Numbered from the stretch's first letter, positions 34,485 to 44,893 are shown. The stretch: DNA of 64,000 nt from Thermoprotei archaeon (GCA_017857595.1 JAFMCU010000004.1:1-64000), one strand, 5' to 3'. Translations and numbers: made by a program. Notes: generated by a model from the letters alone, not told the origin.

Positions 34485-34835
34485 ATGTTAAAGCCATTAG
34501 GGCCATATGTTTTAGTAAAAAAGGCTAATAACTTTTACTTTATATCTGGTTTACTACCTATTGAACCGTCTACTGGTAGCATTATAGAGGGTGATGACCA
34601 TAAAAGATTCAAGCAAGTTTTTGAAAATTTAATTGAAGTCTTGAATGCTAATTCTTTAAGTCTGAATGATATAATTAAAGTAACAGTTTATTTAAAATCG
34701 AGGAATTCAAAGTTGTTTAATGAGGTGTACAAACAATATTTCAAAGATAATTTACCGGCTCGTACATTGATTTTCGTAGATAATTTACCTATGGATGCTG
34801 ATGTTGAAATAGATGCTATAGCATATAAAGAATAG
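34485..34835 (+). CDS. ridA: RidA/YjgF family imine deaminase
   Basis: 116 residues. GPYVLVKKANNFYFISGLLP at the N-terminus and the conserved Arg in LPARTLIFVDNLPMDADVEIDAIA near residue 95 are diagnostic; VTVYLKS is the central family motif. RidA hydrolyses reactive enamine/imine intermediates made by PLP enzymes. It lies 17 nt after an unknown small gene and 31 nt before comA. Confidence 0.93.
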   Translation: MLKPLGPYVLVKKANNFYFISGLLPIEPSTGSIIEGDDHKRFKQVFENLIEVLNANSLSLNDIIKVTVYLKSRNSKLFNEVYKQYFKDNLPARTLIFVDNLPMDADVEIDAIAYKE

Positions 34836-34866
34836 AAATTTTTATAATATAGCTTATTCAATATGT

Positions 34867-35694
34867 ATGATCAAAAAAGCATTTGATTTTGTAAAGATTG
34901 ATGACTTACCACCAAAACCTAGAAAATACGGATTGATTGAAATAAGAGGGCCATATTATACCTCAGTAAGTTATGGGTATTTGAAAGATTTACTTGATGA
35001 TTGGGGTGAATACGTAGACGGTTATAAATTTGCAGGAGGCTCGATGCGACTACTTTCAAAAGAAAAAGTAAAGAAGATTATCAAAATATGCCATGACTAC
35101 AATGTATATGTCTCTACAGGTGGCTTTATTGAAAGAGTTATCTTGCAAGGAGATAAAGTCGTTGATAATTATATTGAAGAATGTAAAGAGCTTGATTTCG
35201 ATGTAATAGAAATTTCAAGCGGTTTCATTTCGATTCCATTAGATTATAAGCTTGATATGGTCAAAAGAGTTATGAATCGAGGTCTTAAGGCAAAGCCTGA
35301 AGTTTCTTTAATAATTGGTGCAGGAGGTGGCACACATATAATTGGTTATGAAGAAGAAATTAAGCTTAGATCTGTTGAAAATTTTATACAAGAATGCAGA
35401 ATTTTTATAAACGCGGGAGTCAACATGATTATGATAGAATCAGAAGGTATAACTGAGGATTTGCCTCCTGAAAAGTGGAGAACAGACGTTGTAAAAAAGC
35501 TCATAGATAATTTTGGTTTCGAAAAGCTTATGTTTGAAGCTTCTGACCCACCAGTCTTTAAATGGTACCTTAAAAATATTAGCAAGAATGTGAATTTATT
35601 TATCGATCACACACAAATAGTAGAATTTACAGCTTGGAAACTAGGCCTGTGGGGGGATAAAGATATCTGGAAGGATTTTAATTTAAATAGGTAA
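34867..35694 (+). CDS. comA: Phosphosulfolactate synthase family protein (ComA-like)
   Basis: 275 residues. TIM-barrel motifs of the family: KPRKYGLIEIRGPYY, DGYKFAGGSMRLLS, STGGFIERVIL, EISSGFISIPL and MIMIESEGI. ComA adds sulfite to phosphoenolpyruvate, giving phosphosulfolactate, the first step of one coenzyme M route; plant and archaeal homologues without CoM also exist, so the reaction is not certain. It is 6 nt upstream of a HAD phosphatase, which could take the role of the unrelated ComB. No other CoM genes are visible. Confidence 0.82.
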   Translation: MIKKAFDFVKIDDLPPKPRKYGLIEIRGPYYTSVSYGYLKDLLDDWGEYVDGYKFAGGSMRLLSKEKVKKIIKICHDYNVYVSTGGFIERVILQGDKVVDNYIEECKELDFDVIEISSGFISIPLDYKLDMVKRVMNRGLKAKPEVSLIIGAGGGTHIIGYEEEIKLRSVENFIQECRIFINAGVNMIMIESEGITEDLPPEKWRTDVVKKLIDNFGFEKLMFEASDPPVFKWYLKNISKNVNLFIDHTQIVEFTAWKLGLWGDKDIWKDFNLNR

Positions 35695-35700
35695 TTCTAA

Positions 35701-36351
35701 ATGATCAAAGGTATCGTGTTTGATTTAGATGGCACATTAATTGATTCAAACTTACATTTAGCAAAATCATGGGTTACAGTTTTTAAAGAATTAGGCTATG
35801 CAATCACAGTCGAATATTATTTTAAGGAACTTCGGGGATTATCGGCAAGGGACATAATAAAAAAAGTTACTAGAATTGAAAATGATGAAAGAATAAAAGA
35901 TATAATTGAAAGAAGGAAAGAAATTTTATCTAGTTCAATTAATGATATAAAGCCGTTTCCTGAAGTGCAACCTACTCTTAGTCAATTAAAACTTTTAAAT
36001 CTGAAACTTGCGATAGCTTCAAGTCTAAGCTATGACATAATGCAAGTATTAAAGAATAAATTACAATTTAATCAAATTGAAGCATGGGTAAGTAGCGATA
36101 TGGTTAAGGAAGGTAAACCTAAGCCTGATGTTTTCATAGAAGCTCTTAAAAGAATAAATATAAGCTCTAAAGAAAGCATTATCGTAGGGGATAGCATAAA
36201 TGATATGATACCTGCAAAATCAATTGGAGCTATTGCTGTATATATCAAGAGATATAAAGATGATTATAATAATATAGCAGATTATGTAATAAATAGCTTA
36301 TTGGAGCTCGTAGAAATTGCAAAAAGATATTTGTTGTTACATCAAATATAA
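35701..36351 (+). CDS. HAD-superfamily phosphatase
   Basis: 216 residues. HAD motif I is FDLDGTLIDS (DxDGT), motif II is IASSLSYD, motif III lies near KEGKPKPDVF, and motif IV is VGDSINDMIPAK. An alpha-helical cap is inserted after motif I, as in phosphoglycolate phosphatases. The gene starts 6 nt after comA, so a phosphosulfolactate phosphatase role is an attractive inference; phosphoglycolate phosphatase is the default alternative. Confidence 0.88.
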   Translation: MIKGIVFDLDGTLIDSNLHLAKSWVTVFKELGYAITVEYYFKELRGLSARDIIKKVTRIENDERIKDIIERRKEILSSSINDIKPFPEVQPTLSQLKLLNLKLAIASSLSYDIMQVLKNKLQFNQIEAWVSSDMVKEGKPKPDVFIEALKRINISSKESIIVGDSINDMIPAKSIGAIAVYIKRYKDDYNNIADYVINSLLELVEIAKRYLLLHQI

Positions 36352-36543
36352 ATTATAAAACAAAATTTTTTATTATTAAATATATTCTTTCAGTAGGTTT
36401 AATGAATCTATCAATTTATTTTAAAATTCACTATAGTGTTACAAAATTAAGATTGAATATTATTTAAACCATGTTCATTTATGATATGATAATGAATAAA
36501 TAAATAACGCTATAAGAATAAAGAATAGAATATTAAATGAATA
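36352..36543. other. Intergenic gap with no recognised feature
   Basis: About 190 nt of highly AT-rich sequence between the convergent HAD gene and ACT-regulator gene. I see no tRNA, box C/D motif or ORF of note; it probably contains terminators. Confidence 0.5.
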
Positions 36544-37065
36544 CTATTTTAAAATTGTTATTGTTTTAACATCTTCAAATTTGCTAAGTTCGCTTAAGAA
36601 TTCGCCTGGGATACTTCCTTCTATAACTACAGTCAATTTAGGTTCTTCAAAAAGTTCTGGGTCATCAGCAAATATCTGTCGTATACCTAATCCATACTTT
36701 GCTATTAAATTTGTTACATTAGACACTATTCCTGACTTTTTCGGGTCTTTTACTGTTATTACTAAAGATGTAAAGCCTAGCAAACCAGATACTTTTGTCA
36801 TTGAACAAATTGGAGTTAAATTCATGAATAACTTTTTTAATTCTTCATCGTTTAAAATGTAAAAAGCAGTTTCTCGCACAATCCTTCTATCAATATTAAG
36901 TGCTTTAGCTAAAGAAGAGTCTGGAATTTTAAATGGCCCAGCTCTATAATGTCCTTCATTATCAATACTTATACCATTTGAAAGCATCGATTTTATGATA
37001 GGTAATCTTGATCTATATCTGCCTAATTTTTCTTCAATTAATTTTTTATAATATGATATACTCAT
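36544..37065 (-). CDS. ACT-domain regulatory protein
   Basis: 173 residues. The N-terminal helical half resembles an HTH (SLAKALNIDRRIVRETAFYIL), and the C-terminal half has ACT-type segments (LVITVKDPKKSGIVSNVTNLIAKYGLGIRQIFAD, KLTVVIEGSIPG). This matches archaeal proteins predicted to regulate amino-acid metabolism through amino-acid binding. It is divergent from trpB, so a regulator of tryptophan-related expression is plausible. The start is the ATG at 37065. Confidence 0.8.
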   Translation of the reverse strand: MSISYYKKLIEEKLGRYRSRLPIIKSMLSNGISIDNEGHYRAGPFKIPDSSLAKALNIDRRIVRETAFYILNDEELKKLFMNLTPICSMTKVSGLLGFTSLVITVKDPKKSGIVSNVTNLIAKYGLGIRQIFADDPELFEEPKLTVVIEGSIPGEFLSELSKFEDVKTITILK

Positions 37066-37143
37066 ACATGTATAATTTTTATCATATCTTCTATTAATAA
37101 TTTATGAAAAATGTATTTTTTTGTACAAAAATGCTTAATAAAA

Positions 37144-37166
37144 ATGAGAAGATAATAATTTCTCAT
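37144..37166. promoter_or_regulatory. Inverted repeat at the trpB start codon
   Basis: ATGAGAA (37144-37150) and TTCTCAT (37160-37166) form 7-bp arms around a 9-nt spacer, with the right arm overlapping the trpB ATG at 37165. It is a possible operator for the divergently encoded ACT regulator. Weak evidence: short arms in AT-rich DNA. Confidence 0.35.
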
Positions 37167-38553
37167 GGTATCTGCAATTCGTGTTATTGTGGAAGCAACT
37201 ATTCCGGATTATTGGTATAATATTTTGCCTGATTTACCAAAACCTTTACCGCCACCGATAAATCCTGCTACAAAAGAACCCATAAATCCGAAAGACTTGG
37301 AGATCATATTTCCCAAAGAATTAATCAAGCAGGAAATGTCTAATGAAAGGTGGATACCCATTCCTAAAGAAATAAAAGAAGCATATAGATTATGGAGACC
37401 TACCCCATTATATAGAGCTTATAATCTTGAAAGTTACTTAAAGACGCCTGCGAAGATCTATTATAAATATGAAGGTGTCTCGCCGCCAGGTAGTCATAAG
37501 TCTAATACAGCTATTGCACAAGCATATTACAATTATAAAGAGGGTATAGAAAATTTAACTACAGAAACAGGTGCCGGACAGTGGGGTAGTGCGTTGGCTT
37601 TTGCTTGCCATATGTTTGGCTTGAAAGCTAGAATTTATATGGTTAGATCTAGTTATGATCAAAAACCATACAGAAGAATCTTAATGCAACTATGGAATGC
37701 TGATGTTTATGCAAGTCCAAGTAATAATACAAAATATGGAAAATCTTTGTTAGAAAAAGATCCTACTAATCCAGGTAGTTTAGGGATAGCAATAAGCGAA
37801 GCTATAGAAGATGCAATAACACATGAAAAAACTAAGTATTCGTTAGGCAGTGTTCTCAATCATGTGTTACTGCATCAGACGGTTATAGGTCAAGAAGCTA
37901 AACAGCAAATAGAATATTTAGATGATTATCCTGATATGATTGTTGGCTGTATTGGTGGTGGCAGTTCATTTTCTGGTTTATTTTGGCCATTTTATTACGA
38001 CGTCGTGTCCAAAAAAGCTAAAAAGAACATAGAATTTATTGCGGTGGAACCTACAGCAGCACCTAGTATAACAAAGGGGGTTTATATTTATGATCATGGA
38101 GATACCGCTAGATTAACACCGTTAATTAAAATGTATACTTTGGGTCACGATTTTATACCACCACCTATACATGCAGGTGGTTTACGATATCATGGTAAAG
38201 CTCCTACATTGTGTTTACTTGCTAACGAAGGGATTGTTAAAACAAGAGCTTATAATCAATTAGAAGTATTCAATGCTGCATCTTTATTTTTTAAGCTTGA
38301 AGGAATATTGCCAGCTCCTGAACCAGCACATGCAATAAAGGCAGTAATAGATGAAGCTATTAAATGCCGTCAAACAGGAGAAGAGAAAACAATTTTATTC
38401 CTTTTATGTGGTCATGGATACTTTGACATTAAAGCCTACCAAGATTATCTAGAAAACAAACTTTTACCATATGAATATCCAGAAGAGGAAGTTAAGAAAT
38501 CTATCGAAAGGTTATATGAATTGTATCCGTGGCTAAAAAATATAAATTTTTAA
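37165..38553 (+). CDS. trpB: Tryptophan synthase beta chain, TrpB2 type
   Basis: 462 residues, the long TrpB2 form. The PLP lysine is in [17 protein letters not shown] near residue 115, the phosphate loop is [10 protein letters not shown] near 250, and [14 protein letters not shown] and LLCGHGYFD are family motifs. Long N- and C-terminal extensions (start [19 protein letters not shown]; end [22 protein letters not shown]) distinguish TrpB2 from the TrpA-partnered TrpB1. It condenses serine with indole. No other trp genes are in the window, so it may scavenge indole or act as a serine deaminase. Confidence 0.94.
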   Translation: MVSAIRVIVEATIPDYWYNILPDLPKPLPPPINPATKEPINPKDLEIIFPKELIKQEMSNERWIPIPKEIKEAYRLWRPTPLYRAYNLESYLKTPAKIYYKYEGVSPPGSHKSNTAIAQAYYNYKEGIENLTTETGAGQWGSALAFACHMFGLKARIYMVRSSYDQKPYRRILMQLWNADVYASPSNNTKYGKSLLEKDPTNPGSLGIAISEAIEDAITHEKTKYSLGSVLNHVLLHQTVIGQEAKQQIEYLDDYPDMIVGCIGGGSSFSGLFWPFYYDVVSKKAKKNIEFIAVEPTAAPSITKGVYIYDHGDTARLTPLIKMYTLGHDFIPPPIHAGGLRYHGKAPTLCLLANEGIVKTRAYNQLEVFNAASLFFKLEGILPAPEPAHAIKAVIDEAIKCRQTGEEKTILFLLCGHGYFDIKAYQDYLENKLLPYEYPEEEVKKSIERLYELYPWLKNINF

Positions 38554-38652
38554 ATTGAGCAGATAGATCTATTTGACGATTGATATTTTTATACTTTTCT
38601 ACAATGAAAACATATATATCTCATCCAACTATAAATTAAAATTAGCTTTAAA

Positions 38653-38726
38653 GCCCTGGTAGTTTAGCCCGGTTAGAATGTGAGGCTGTCACCCTTGCGA
38701 CCCGGGTTCAAATCCCGGCCAGGGCG
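38653..38726 (+). tRNA. tRNA-Asp (anticodon GUC)
   Basis: Acceptor GCCCTGG/CCAGGGC, anticodon loop CTGTCAC (anticodon GTC), T arm CCGGG-TTCAAAT-CCCGG, discriminator G. No intron; CCA is not encoded. Confidence 0.94.
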
Positions 38727-38771
38727 TTTTATTTGTTTATTATGAGAGTTTATTTTCAACAATAGATTTTT

Positions 38772-38846
38772 CGCCCCGGACGGGAGTTGAACCCGTGACC
38801 TCTGGCTTAGAAGGCCAGCGCTATGTCCAAGCTAAGCTACCGGGGC
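38772..38846 (-). tRNA. tRNA-Arg (anticodon UCU)
   Basis: Acceptor GCCCCGG/CCGGGGC, anticodon stem CTGGC/GCCAG with loop CTTCTAA (anticodon TCT), T arm ACGGG-TTCAACT-CCCGT, discriminator G. It is convergent with tRNA-Asp, 45 nt away. No intron; CCA is not encoded. Confidence 0.95.
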
Positions 38847-38889
38847 ATATATATAGCCTTAATAGATTTAATAATGTAATAAATTTTAT

Positions 38890-41760
38890 TTACTCTATTA
38901 AAATTCCTGGTTTAAAAGGTAAAGACTTTTTGGCTTTATTCAATGGATCATAAATATCCTTATCGTCTTCTCTATAAACTTCAACTATTAACTTTTGTCT
39001 ATTATAATGTTGTCTTAACTCTTCAATTGTTCTCTTGTCAATTTCTTCAGCATTAATTATGTTATCTCTCAATATTTTTTCTAAAGAGAAATAATATTTA
39101 AGTAAAGTATTAATGGCATCCTTTGTTTGAAAATTCTCCTTTTTATAGATAAGATTAAAAATTCTCTTTTGGTCTTCTCCTTTTAGAGCTAATTCATATA
39201 TTTCTTTTAAAATTTCATATTTCGTTTTTGAAGGTAAATATAAAAATATTTTCTCCGCTTTCTCTTTTTTTGAAATAATATTTTGAATATCATTTTGTAA
39301 GTTAATAAATAATATTTCTTTTGCTTCTTCCTTTTCATCTATTAGATTTTCATTATACTTTGGCCATTCAGAAAGTGAAATGAACCCAGATTTTCCTATT
39401 TTCTCCCACAATTCCTCGCAAATATGTGGTATTATAGGGGTAAGTAATTTTAGCCAGTTTTCTATGATATTCCTCAAAAGCTCTACATTAGGAGTTTCAG
39501 TTCTTTTCAAATACCACTTTATGTCTGACCAAATTTCATATAAAGCTACATTTGTTGCACTTCTTATTTTAAGCTCTTCAAAAAATTCAGTGACTTGTTT
39601 TATCCTTTTTTGAAATATACTTATTAGCCATTTATCCATGTTTGTTTTATTAGATAATATATTCATGTTAATCAGTCGCATTATGAAGGAGTAAAATGAA
39701 TTTAGTGTGTTTATTGTCTGCTTTAATCCAGACGAAGTCCACTCAACATCATCAAGTCCTTCCGCTGCTAAAGCTAAAAATAACCTTATTGTATCTGCCC
39801 CGTAATTTTCTACAGCTTCTTGTATTGAAATTATATTTCCTTCAGATTTAGATATCTTTTTACCCTCTATATTCATCAATCCGTTTACACCTATGGCCTT
39901 GGGCCATAAATCTTCTGGGAATAGTGCCACATGGTGGAATATAAAGAAAGTTAGATGATTGTTTATAAGTTCTTTAGCTGAGTTTCTTAAATCGACAGGA
40001 TACCAGTATAAAAATTCTTTTCTTATATTCAGTAACAAATTTCTATCTACATTGCATAATTTACTAATATAATCAATATCTCCTTTTCCTAAGAGAACAA
40101 AATCGAAAAATTTGTCTTTTAAATTATCTATATTTATTAATCCTAAATTGACATATTTGGAAATTATATAATATGACATGTATATTGTAGAATCACTCAA
40201 TGGTTCAATTATCCATGTACTATCCCATGGTAAATATGTCCCTAAACCTGATTTTCTTGTGCATGCCTTATCTTCTAACCATTCAATTATATCCAAAAAC
40301 ATTCTTTTAGCTTCAGTTGGATAAAATTTCATTTTCTCGACAGCCTTTTTAGCCAATGATTTCCATGTCGGATCAGAATATTTTAAAAACCATTGATCTT
40401 TAAAAATAGATACGATACATCTTGTACCACATCTACAAATTACGGGTTCTGGGGCATCATAAAGTTTATCCAATATTGATCGTTTAAGCAAATCTTCTAT
40501 AATCTTTTTCCTAGCTTCGCTAACTTGTATACCTGCATAGATTGAACAATTTTCCTTTAGCTTACCTCTTCTGAATTCTTCAGAGTATATATACTTTGTA
40601 GCTTCTTCTAATTTAGGATCATTTTGGTTTTCTATTTTCATTTTGACCACAATATCCTCAGCGGGTATTTCTGATAACCCCTCGGTACTAATTATTGAAA
40701 TAGGCTTTAATCTCTCGATTTCAATCGAATTTAGTTGAAACTCTTCCTGAATCTTTTTATCTTTTTTAATATCTATCAATGCAATATAGTCGTAAGGTGC
40801 ATGGGCTGGTACACTATACACCACACCTGTACCCAATTTAGGATCTATAAAATATGCTGGTAGAATTAATATCTCTCTATTATAAATTGGTTCTTGTGCT
40901 TTTTTACCTATAAAGTATGCACCTTGAAGATATTTTAATACTTCACAATCAAAATCTTGTTCCTTTAATTTAATTACCGTATCTTTAGATACAAACCAAA
41001 TCTCATTCTTAACTTTTACTTTTGCATATTGCTCATCAGATTTAATCCATAAATTAGTAACTCCGAAAATTGTTTCAGGTCTTAAAGTTGCAGCTACTAA
41101 GAATCCATCTTCAAACTTAAATTTCATAAGATAGAAAACTTCTGGAGAAACTCCTTCTCCTTTTAATCTATCATGATCCCCTGTTGGAGATTTATCATTT
41201 GGACACCAAATGACTGGATGTGTTCCTTTAATCACGTAACCCTTTTCTTTTAGTTTTCTATATTGCCATTGGACAAACGCACTATATTCTTTATTTAAAG
41301 AAGTTGTAACAAATTCTCTTCTCCAATCTACCGAATATCCCAGTTTCATTATAGCGGGTTTAGCTTTATCTGTGTAATATTTGGCAATGTATATTGGGTC
41401 TACAAATTTTTTTAAATCATCATCGGATATTTTATCAATTTTTTTTAATACATTTATTAGCTTTTTATCACCGTTAGCAATCCTTTTGGCAGTACCAGCT
41501 ATAGGTTCACCAGTCCAGTGCCAAGCCATTGGAAACAAAACATTGTAGCCTTGCATTCTTTTGAATCGGCTATAAAATTCACCTCTTGATGATGTATATG
41601 CAAATCCCACATGTAAATGCCCATTCATATAGGGGTAAGGAATAGTAATAAAAACCTTATTTTTACCCTCAATCGGTTCAGCCTCAAAAATTTTTGCATC
41701 TCTCCATCTATCTTGCCATTTCTTTTCTATTTCAAAAAAATTCATTTCTTGATTGCTCAT
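38890..41760 (-). CDS. leuS: Leucyl-tRNA synthetase (archaeal type)
   Basis: 956 residues from the ATG at 41760, one nucleotide after the alaS stop; an in-frame ATG at 41784 would overlap alaS by 23 nt. The class I HIGH motif is in TIPYPYMNGHLHVGF, the KMSKS motif reads GKKISKSEGN, and the editing domain includes TLRPETIFG. Length and layout match archaeal/eukaryotic LeuRS. Two cognate tRNA-Leu genes are in the window (3369 and 54779). Confidence 0.96.
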   Translation of the reverse strand: MSNQEMNFFEIEKKWQDRWRDAKIFEAEPIEGKNKVFITIPYPYMNGHLHVGFAYTSSRGEFYSRFKRMQGYNVLFPMAWHWTGEPIAGTAKRIANGDKKLINVLKKIDKISDDDLKKFVDPIYIAKYYTDKAKPAIMKLGYSVDWRREFVTTSLNKEYSAFVQWQYRKLKEKGYVIKGTHPVIWCPNDKSPTGDHDRLKGEGVSPEVFYLMKFKFEDGFLVAATLRPETIFGVTNLWIKSDEQYAKVKVKNEIWFVSKDTVIKLKEQDFDCEVLKYLQGAYFIGKKAQEPIYNREILILPAYFIDPKLGTGVVYSVPAHAPYDYIALIDIKKDKKIQEEFQLNSIEIERLKPISIISTEGLSEIPAEDIVVKMKIENQNDPKLEEATKYIYSEEFRRGKLKENCSIYAGIQVSEARKKIIEDLLKRSILDKLYDAPEPVICRCGTRCIVSIFKDQWFLKYSDPTWKSLAKKAVEKMKFYPTEAKRMFLDIIEWLEDKACTRKSGLGTYLPWDSTWIIEPLSDSTIYMSYYIISKYVNLGLINIDNLKDKFFDFVLLGKGDIDYISKLCNVDRNLLLNIRKEFLYWYPVDLRNSAKELINNHLTFFIFHHVALFPEDLWPKAIGVNGLMNIEGKKISKSEGNIISIQEAVENYGADTIRLFLALAAEGLDDVEWTSSGLKQTINTLNSFYSFIMRLINMNILSNKTNMDKWLISIFQKRIKQVTEFFEELKIRSATNVALYEIWSDIKWYLKRTETPNVELLRNIIENWLKLLTPIIPHICEELWEKIGKSGFISLSEWPKYNENLIDEKEEAKEILFINLQNDIQNIISKKEKAEKIFLYLPSKTKYEILKEIYELALKGEDQKRIFNLIYKKENFQTKDAINTLLKYYFSLEKILRDNIINAEEIDKRTIEELRQHYNRQKLIVEVYREDDKDIYDPLNKAKKSLPFKPGILIE

Positions 41761-41761
41761 A

Positions 41762-44482
41762 TTAGCTAAATTTAAATTTTTCAATAATTTTTTCTATTGC
41801 AAGTTTTATTCCACCCTCGTCTGTTCCTACAATCCTAGCGAATTTTTCATCTCCACCGCCTTTTCCTTTAAGATATGTAGAAATCATCTTAGCTATTTCA
41901 TAAGCGTAAATCTTTTGCTTTATTAAATCCTGGCTAGCGAAAATAAAGCATTCAACTCTGTTATCTAACCTACTGAATAGTACTGCTAAAGAATTACTCT
42001 CTTTTTTTGTAATTAATTCTCCTATATTTATCATCTCTTTTTCTCCTAAACTTTGAAATTGACCAAAATAGACTTTAATTTTATTTAAGACGTATGGTTT
42101 GTTCTTTAAGTTATTATAGATTTCGTTAGCAATTCGTAAGCTTAATTTTTCATTTAGTTTTTTCAGTTTCTTGTTTTCTTCTAACAACTTGGTTATTCCT
42201 TCCAATAGTTTGTTGGTAGGAACATTTAACTTATTTGTGGCTAATAATATTTCTTTCTCTAATTTTCCAAAATATTCTACGGATTTAAACCCTGCAGTGT
42301 ATATAATCCTCTCAATACCGTCTTGTATTCTTTCCGTTCTTATGACTTTAATTATTCCTACTTCTCCTGTTGTTGAAACATGCGTCCCTCCGCAAGCTTG
42401 ATAATCATAATCACCTACGCTTACTATTCTGATAAATCTTCCATCAGGTACGCCGCCCTGATAAATATAATATCCGTATTTCTCTTCTGCTTCTTTTCTA
42501 TCCATAAATCTAGCCTTTACAGGAATATTTGATAACACTATTTTATTTGCTTCCTGTTCTATCTTCTTTAATTCTTCTTCATTAATCCTTTTATAATGAG
42601 TTATATCTAACCTGCCTTTTTCCTCATCTTTTTGAGCACCTGCCTGCCAAACGTGATTACCTAGTATTTTTCTAAGTGAATAAAGCATAATATGTGTAGC
42701 TGTATGATGTCTCATTATATCTAATCTTCGATTGAAATCAATCTTGCCGATTACTTCTTGTCCTTCAATACCACTGATTATCTTGTTAACTTTATGATAA
42801 ATAACATTATCAAATTTATAAACAGACAGAACATTCATTTCAAAATCGTTGTAAATAATTTTTCCAGTATCGTATATTTGTCCTCCTCCTTCAGGATAAA
42901 ATGCTGTTTTATCTAATATAATCCAATCTGGATATATTACCTTCAAAACTTTAGCTCTGAATGTATCAGTATATGGATTATCATAATATAATGGGTATGT
43001 CGGCTGTAAATCTTTTGTTATAGGCAGATCTACTTTTTTTATATCTTTTTTTACGCTAATTTCATGTTTTTCTACTATTTTAGAAAGGAAATCTTTAGGT
43101 ACGCTTATTTCAATATTATATTTTGCTGCCTTTTCAACTACATATTCTGGGCTAATTCCATGTGAATCGTATAAATTTATTAATTCATCTATATTAAATT
43201 TTTCATTTTTCTTAATTTTCTCCCTAATTAAATTATCTATCATTGTATCGGCTCTTTTAAGGAGTTGGTCGTATTTTTCTCTTTCAATATTGACAATTTC
43301 TATTATTCTATCCTTTTCTTTTACGAGGTGTGGAAAGCTTTTACTCCATAAACTTATTTGATCTTCTATGAGCTCTTCTAGTGTTATATCAATGTTTAGT
43401 AATTTCATTATCCTTAATAATTTTCTTATGACTAATCTACCAAGATATCCTTCTCCTACATTTGAAGGAACTATACCATCAGCTAACAAAAATGTTATGC
43501 ATTTGGAATGATCCAATAGAACATAGCTAGCTTCAAGCCTTTTTATTATTTCCCTTATTTCTTTTTCATTCGTATTTAATTCTTTACTTATGCTAAAAAT
43601 TGGATCTTTATCTTGTAAGTACAAAAGTGACTTTTTTGAGTGTATTTCACTTATATGATTAACTTCTTTATCCAGACCTAATTTTTTAAAAATTTTTTCA
43701 AGTAATTTATCATAGATTGCATGAAATGCTGAAGACTTACCTGATATAAACCAAGCATATCTTTCAAGACCATAACCAGTATCTACGATAAATAGAGGAA
43801 GATCTTTTAATGTTCCATTTACTATTTGATATTTCATAAAAACTAAAGTCGCAATTTCCAATCCCTTAGATGCTACTTCGAAACAAGGCCCAGCATTTCC
43901 ACCACCTTCCCACGCATCTTCAATGTAGCAGATACTTAAGGGATCTATGTTCAAAATTTTCGAGGAAAAATCTTGACAGTATTCAACAGTTTCATCTTTC
44001 CAATAAATTGTGTTATAAACTGTGTTAAATGAATGATGCGCCATCATCTCAAATATAGTTAGATGTCTACCCGCTGTTTTACCAACAAGATCAATATCCT
44101 TTAATCTAATACAAGGTTGAGAAAAAACTAGAGGATTAGCAGGTGGTGGAACTATTCCACTTGTAACAAAAGGTTGAAAAACAGCAATACTTGCTATTGT
44201 TAAATATATGTCATCCCTCCATCTAGCAACAACAGGTCTATAACTGATTTCTGTATGACTTTTTTCTTTAAAATAATTAATAAACAGATTTCTTACTTCA
44301 TTTAGATTAAAATTGGATATTTTTTCTCCTATAAAGCCATATTCAACACAAGGAGAACTTTGGCAATATTCAAAATCTTTATTAAGGGTCCAAAAATATC
44401 TTTTACAATTTTTACATTGCTTTCTAACGAAACCATTTTGAATAAAATATTTTAATTCATATTCGTCTTTGCTAAATTCCAT
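41762..44482 (-). CDS. alaS: Alanyl-tRNA synthetase (archaeal type)
   Basis: 906 residues. The archaeal N-terminus has a zinc-type cysteine cluster (RKQCKNCKRYFW, CQSSPC), then the class II core (YRPVVARWRDDIYLT, GLERYAWFISG). The editing domain carries HHTATHIML and CGGTHVSTTGE, the four zinc/editing residues, and the C-terminus has a coiled coil and KGGGDEKFA. Location directly next to rpl12 is the crenarchaeal arrangement. It hands on to leuS within 1 nt. Confidence 0.97.
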   Translation of the reverse strand: MEFSKDEYELKYFIQNGFVRKQCKNCKRYFWTLNKDFEYCQSSPCVEYGFIGEKISNFNLNEVRNLFINYFKEKSHTEISYRPVVARWRDDIYLTIASIAVFQPFVTSGIVPPPANPLVFSQPCIRLKDIDLVGKTAGRHLTIFEMMAHHSFNTVYNTIYWKDETVEYCQDFSSKILNIDPLSICYIEDAWEGGGNAGPCFEVASKGLEIATLVFMKYQIVNGTLKDLPLFIVDTGYGLERYAWFISGKSSAFHAIYDKLLEKIFKKLGLDKEVNHISEIHSKKSLLYLQDKDPIFSISKELNTNEKEIREIIKRLEASYVLLDHSKCITFLLADGIVPSNVGEGYLGRLVIRKLLRIMKLLNIDITLEELIEDQISLWSKSFPHLVKEKDRIIEIVNIEREKYDQLLKRADTMIDNLIREKIKKNEKFNIDELINLYDSHGISPEYVVEKAAKYNIEISVPKDFLSKIVEKHEISVKKDIKKVDLPITKDLQPTYPLYYDNPYTDTFRAKVLKVIYPDWIILDKTAFYPEGGGQIYDTGKIIYNDFEMNVLSVYKFDNVIYHKVNKIISGIEGQEVIGKIDFNRRLDIMRHHTATHIMLYSLRKILGNHVWQAGAQKDEEKGRLDITHYKRINEEELKKIEQEANKIVLSNIPVKARFMDRKEAEEKYGYYIYQGGVPDGRFIRIVSVGDYDYQACGGTHVSTTGEVGIIKVIRTERIQDGIERIIYTAGFKSVEYFGKLEKEILLATNKLNVPTNKLLEGITKLLEENKKLKKLNEKLSLRIANEIYNNLKNKPYVLNKIKVYFGQFQSLGEKEMINIGELITKKESNSLAVLFSRLDNRVECFIFASQDLIKQKIYAYEIAKMISTYLKGKGGGDEKFARIVGTDEGGIKLAIEKIIEKFKFS

Positions 44483-44524
44483 TAATAAATAGTTAAATTA
44501 ATTCAATAAATGATATTTTTATCT

Positions 44525-44842
44525 TTACCCGAATAAAGCAGAAAGTCCTGCAGATAGCGTTTCCTCTGAGACTTCTTCTTCTTTCTTTTCTTCTTTCTTT
44601 TCTTCTTTCTTAGCTTCAGCAGGTGCTGTTGTTTGTTGAGGTGTAGCTGTAACAGCTGCTGGTAGTGCAGTTGCAGACTTTAATGTCTCTTCTATATTAA
44701 TTTCCTTTAAAGCAGCGGCAAACATTTTAAGTTTATTTTCATCATACGGTATACCTGCTGACTGAAAGATCTTGGTCAAATTATCTTCATTTATCTCCTT
44801 TTTTGCATAATGCAGCAATAAACCAGCATATACGTATTCCAT
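44525..44842 (-). CDS. rpl12: Ribosomal stalk protein P1 (archaeal L12)
   Basis: 105 residues. The N-terminal dimerisation domain ([26 protein letters not shown]) is followed by an Ala/Pro/Thr linker, a Lys-Glu repeat ([13 protein letters not shown]) and the conserved end [10 protein letters not shown] that binds translation factors. It follows rpl10 on the minus strand by 51 nt. Confidence 0.97.
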   Translation of the reverse strand: MEYVYAGLLLHYAKKEINEDNLTKIFQSAGIPYDENKLKMFAAALKEINIEETLKSATALPAAVTATPQQTTAPAEAKKEEKKEEKKEEEVSEETLSAGLSALFG

Positions 44843-44893
44843 ATTTCTTTAAACTATATGTAACTTCCTAAATAAAAATATTTGCTTTTTAAT

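Noticed and set aside
36352-36543. A hidden ncRNA in the AT-rich gap
   Set aside because: I looked for box C/D motifs, tRNA arms and strong stems and saw none that rise above AT background.
44560-44640. Short repeats in the TTCTTTTC-rich stretch
   Set aside because: This is the Lys-Glu repeat of ribosomal L12 ([10 protein letters not shown]), normal for the family.
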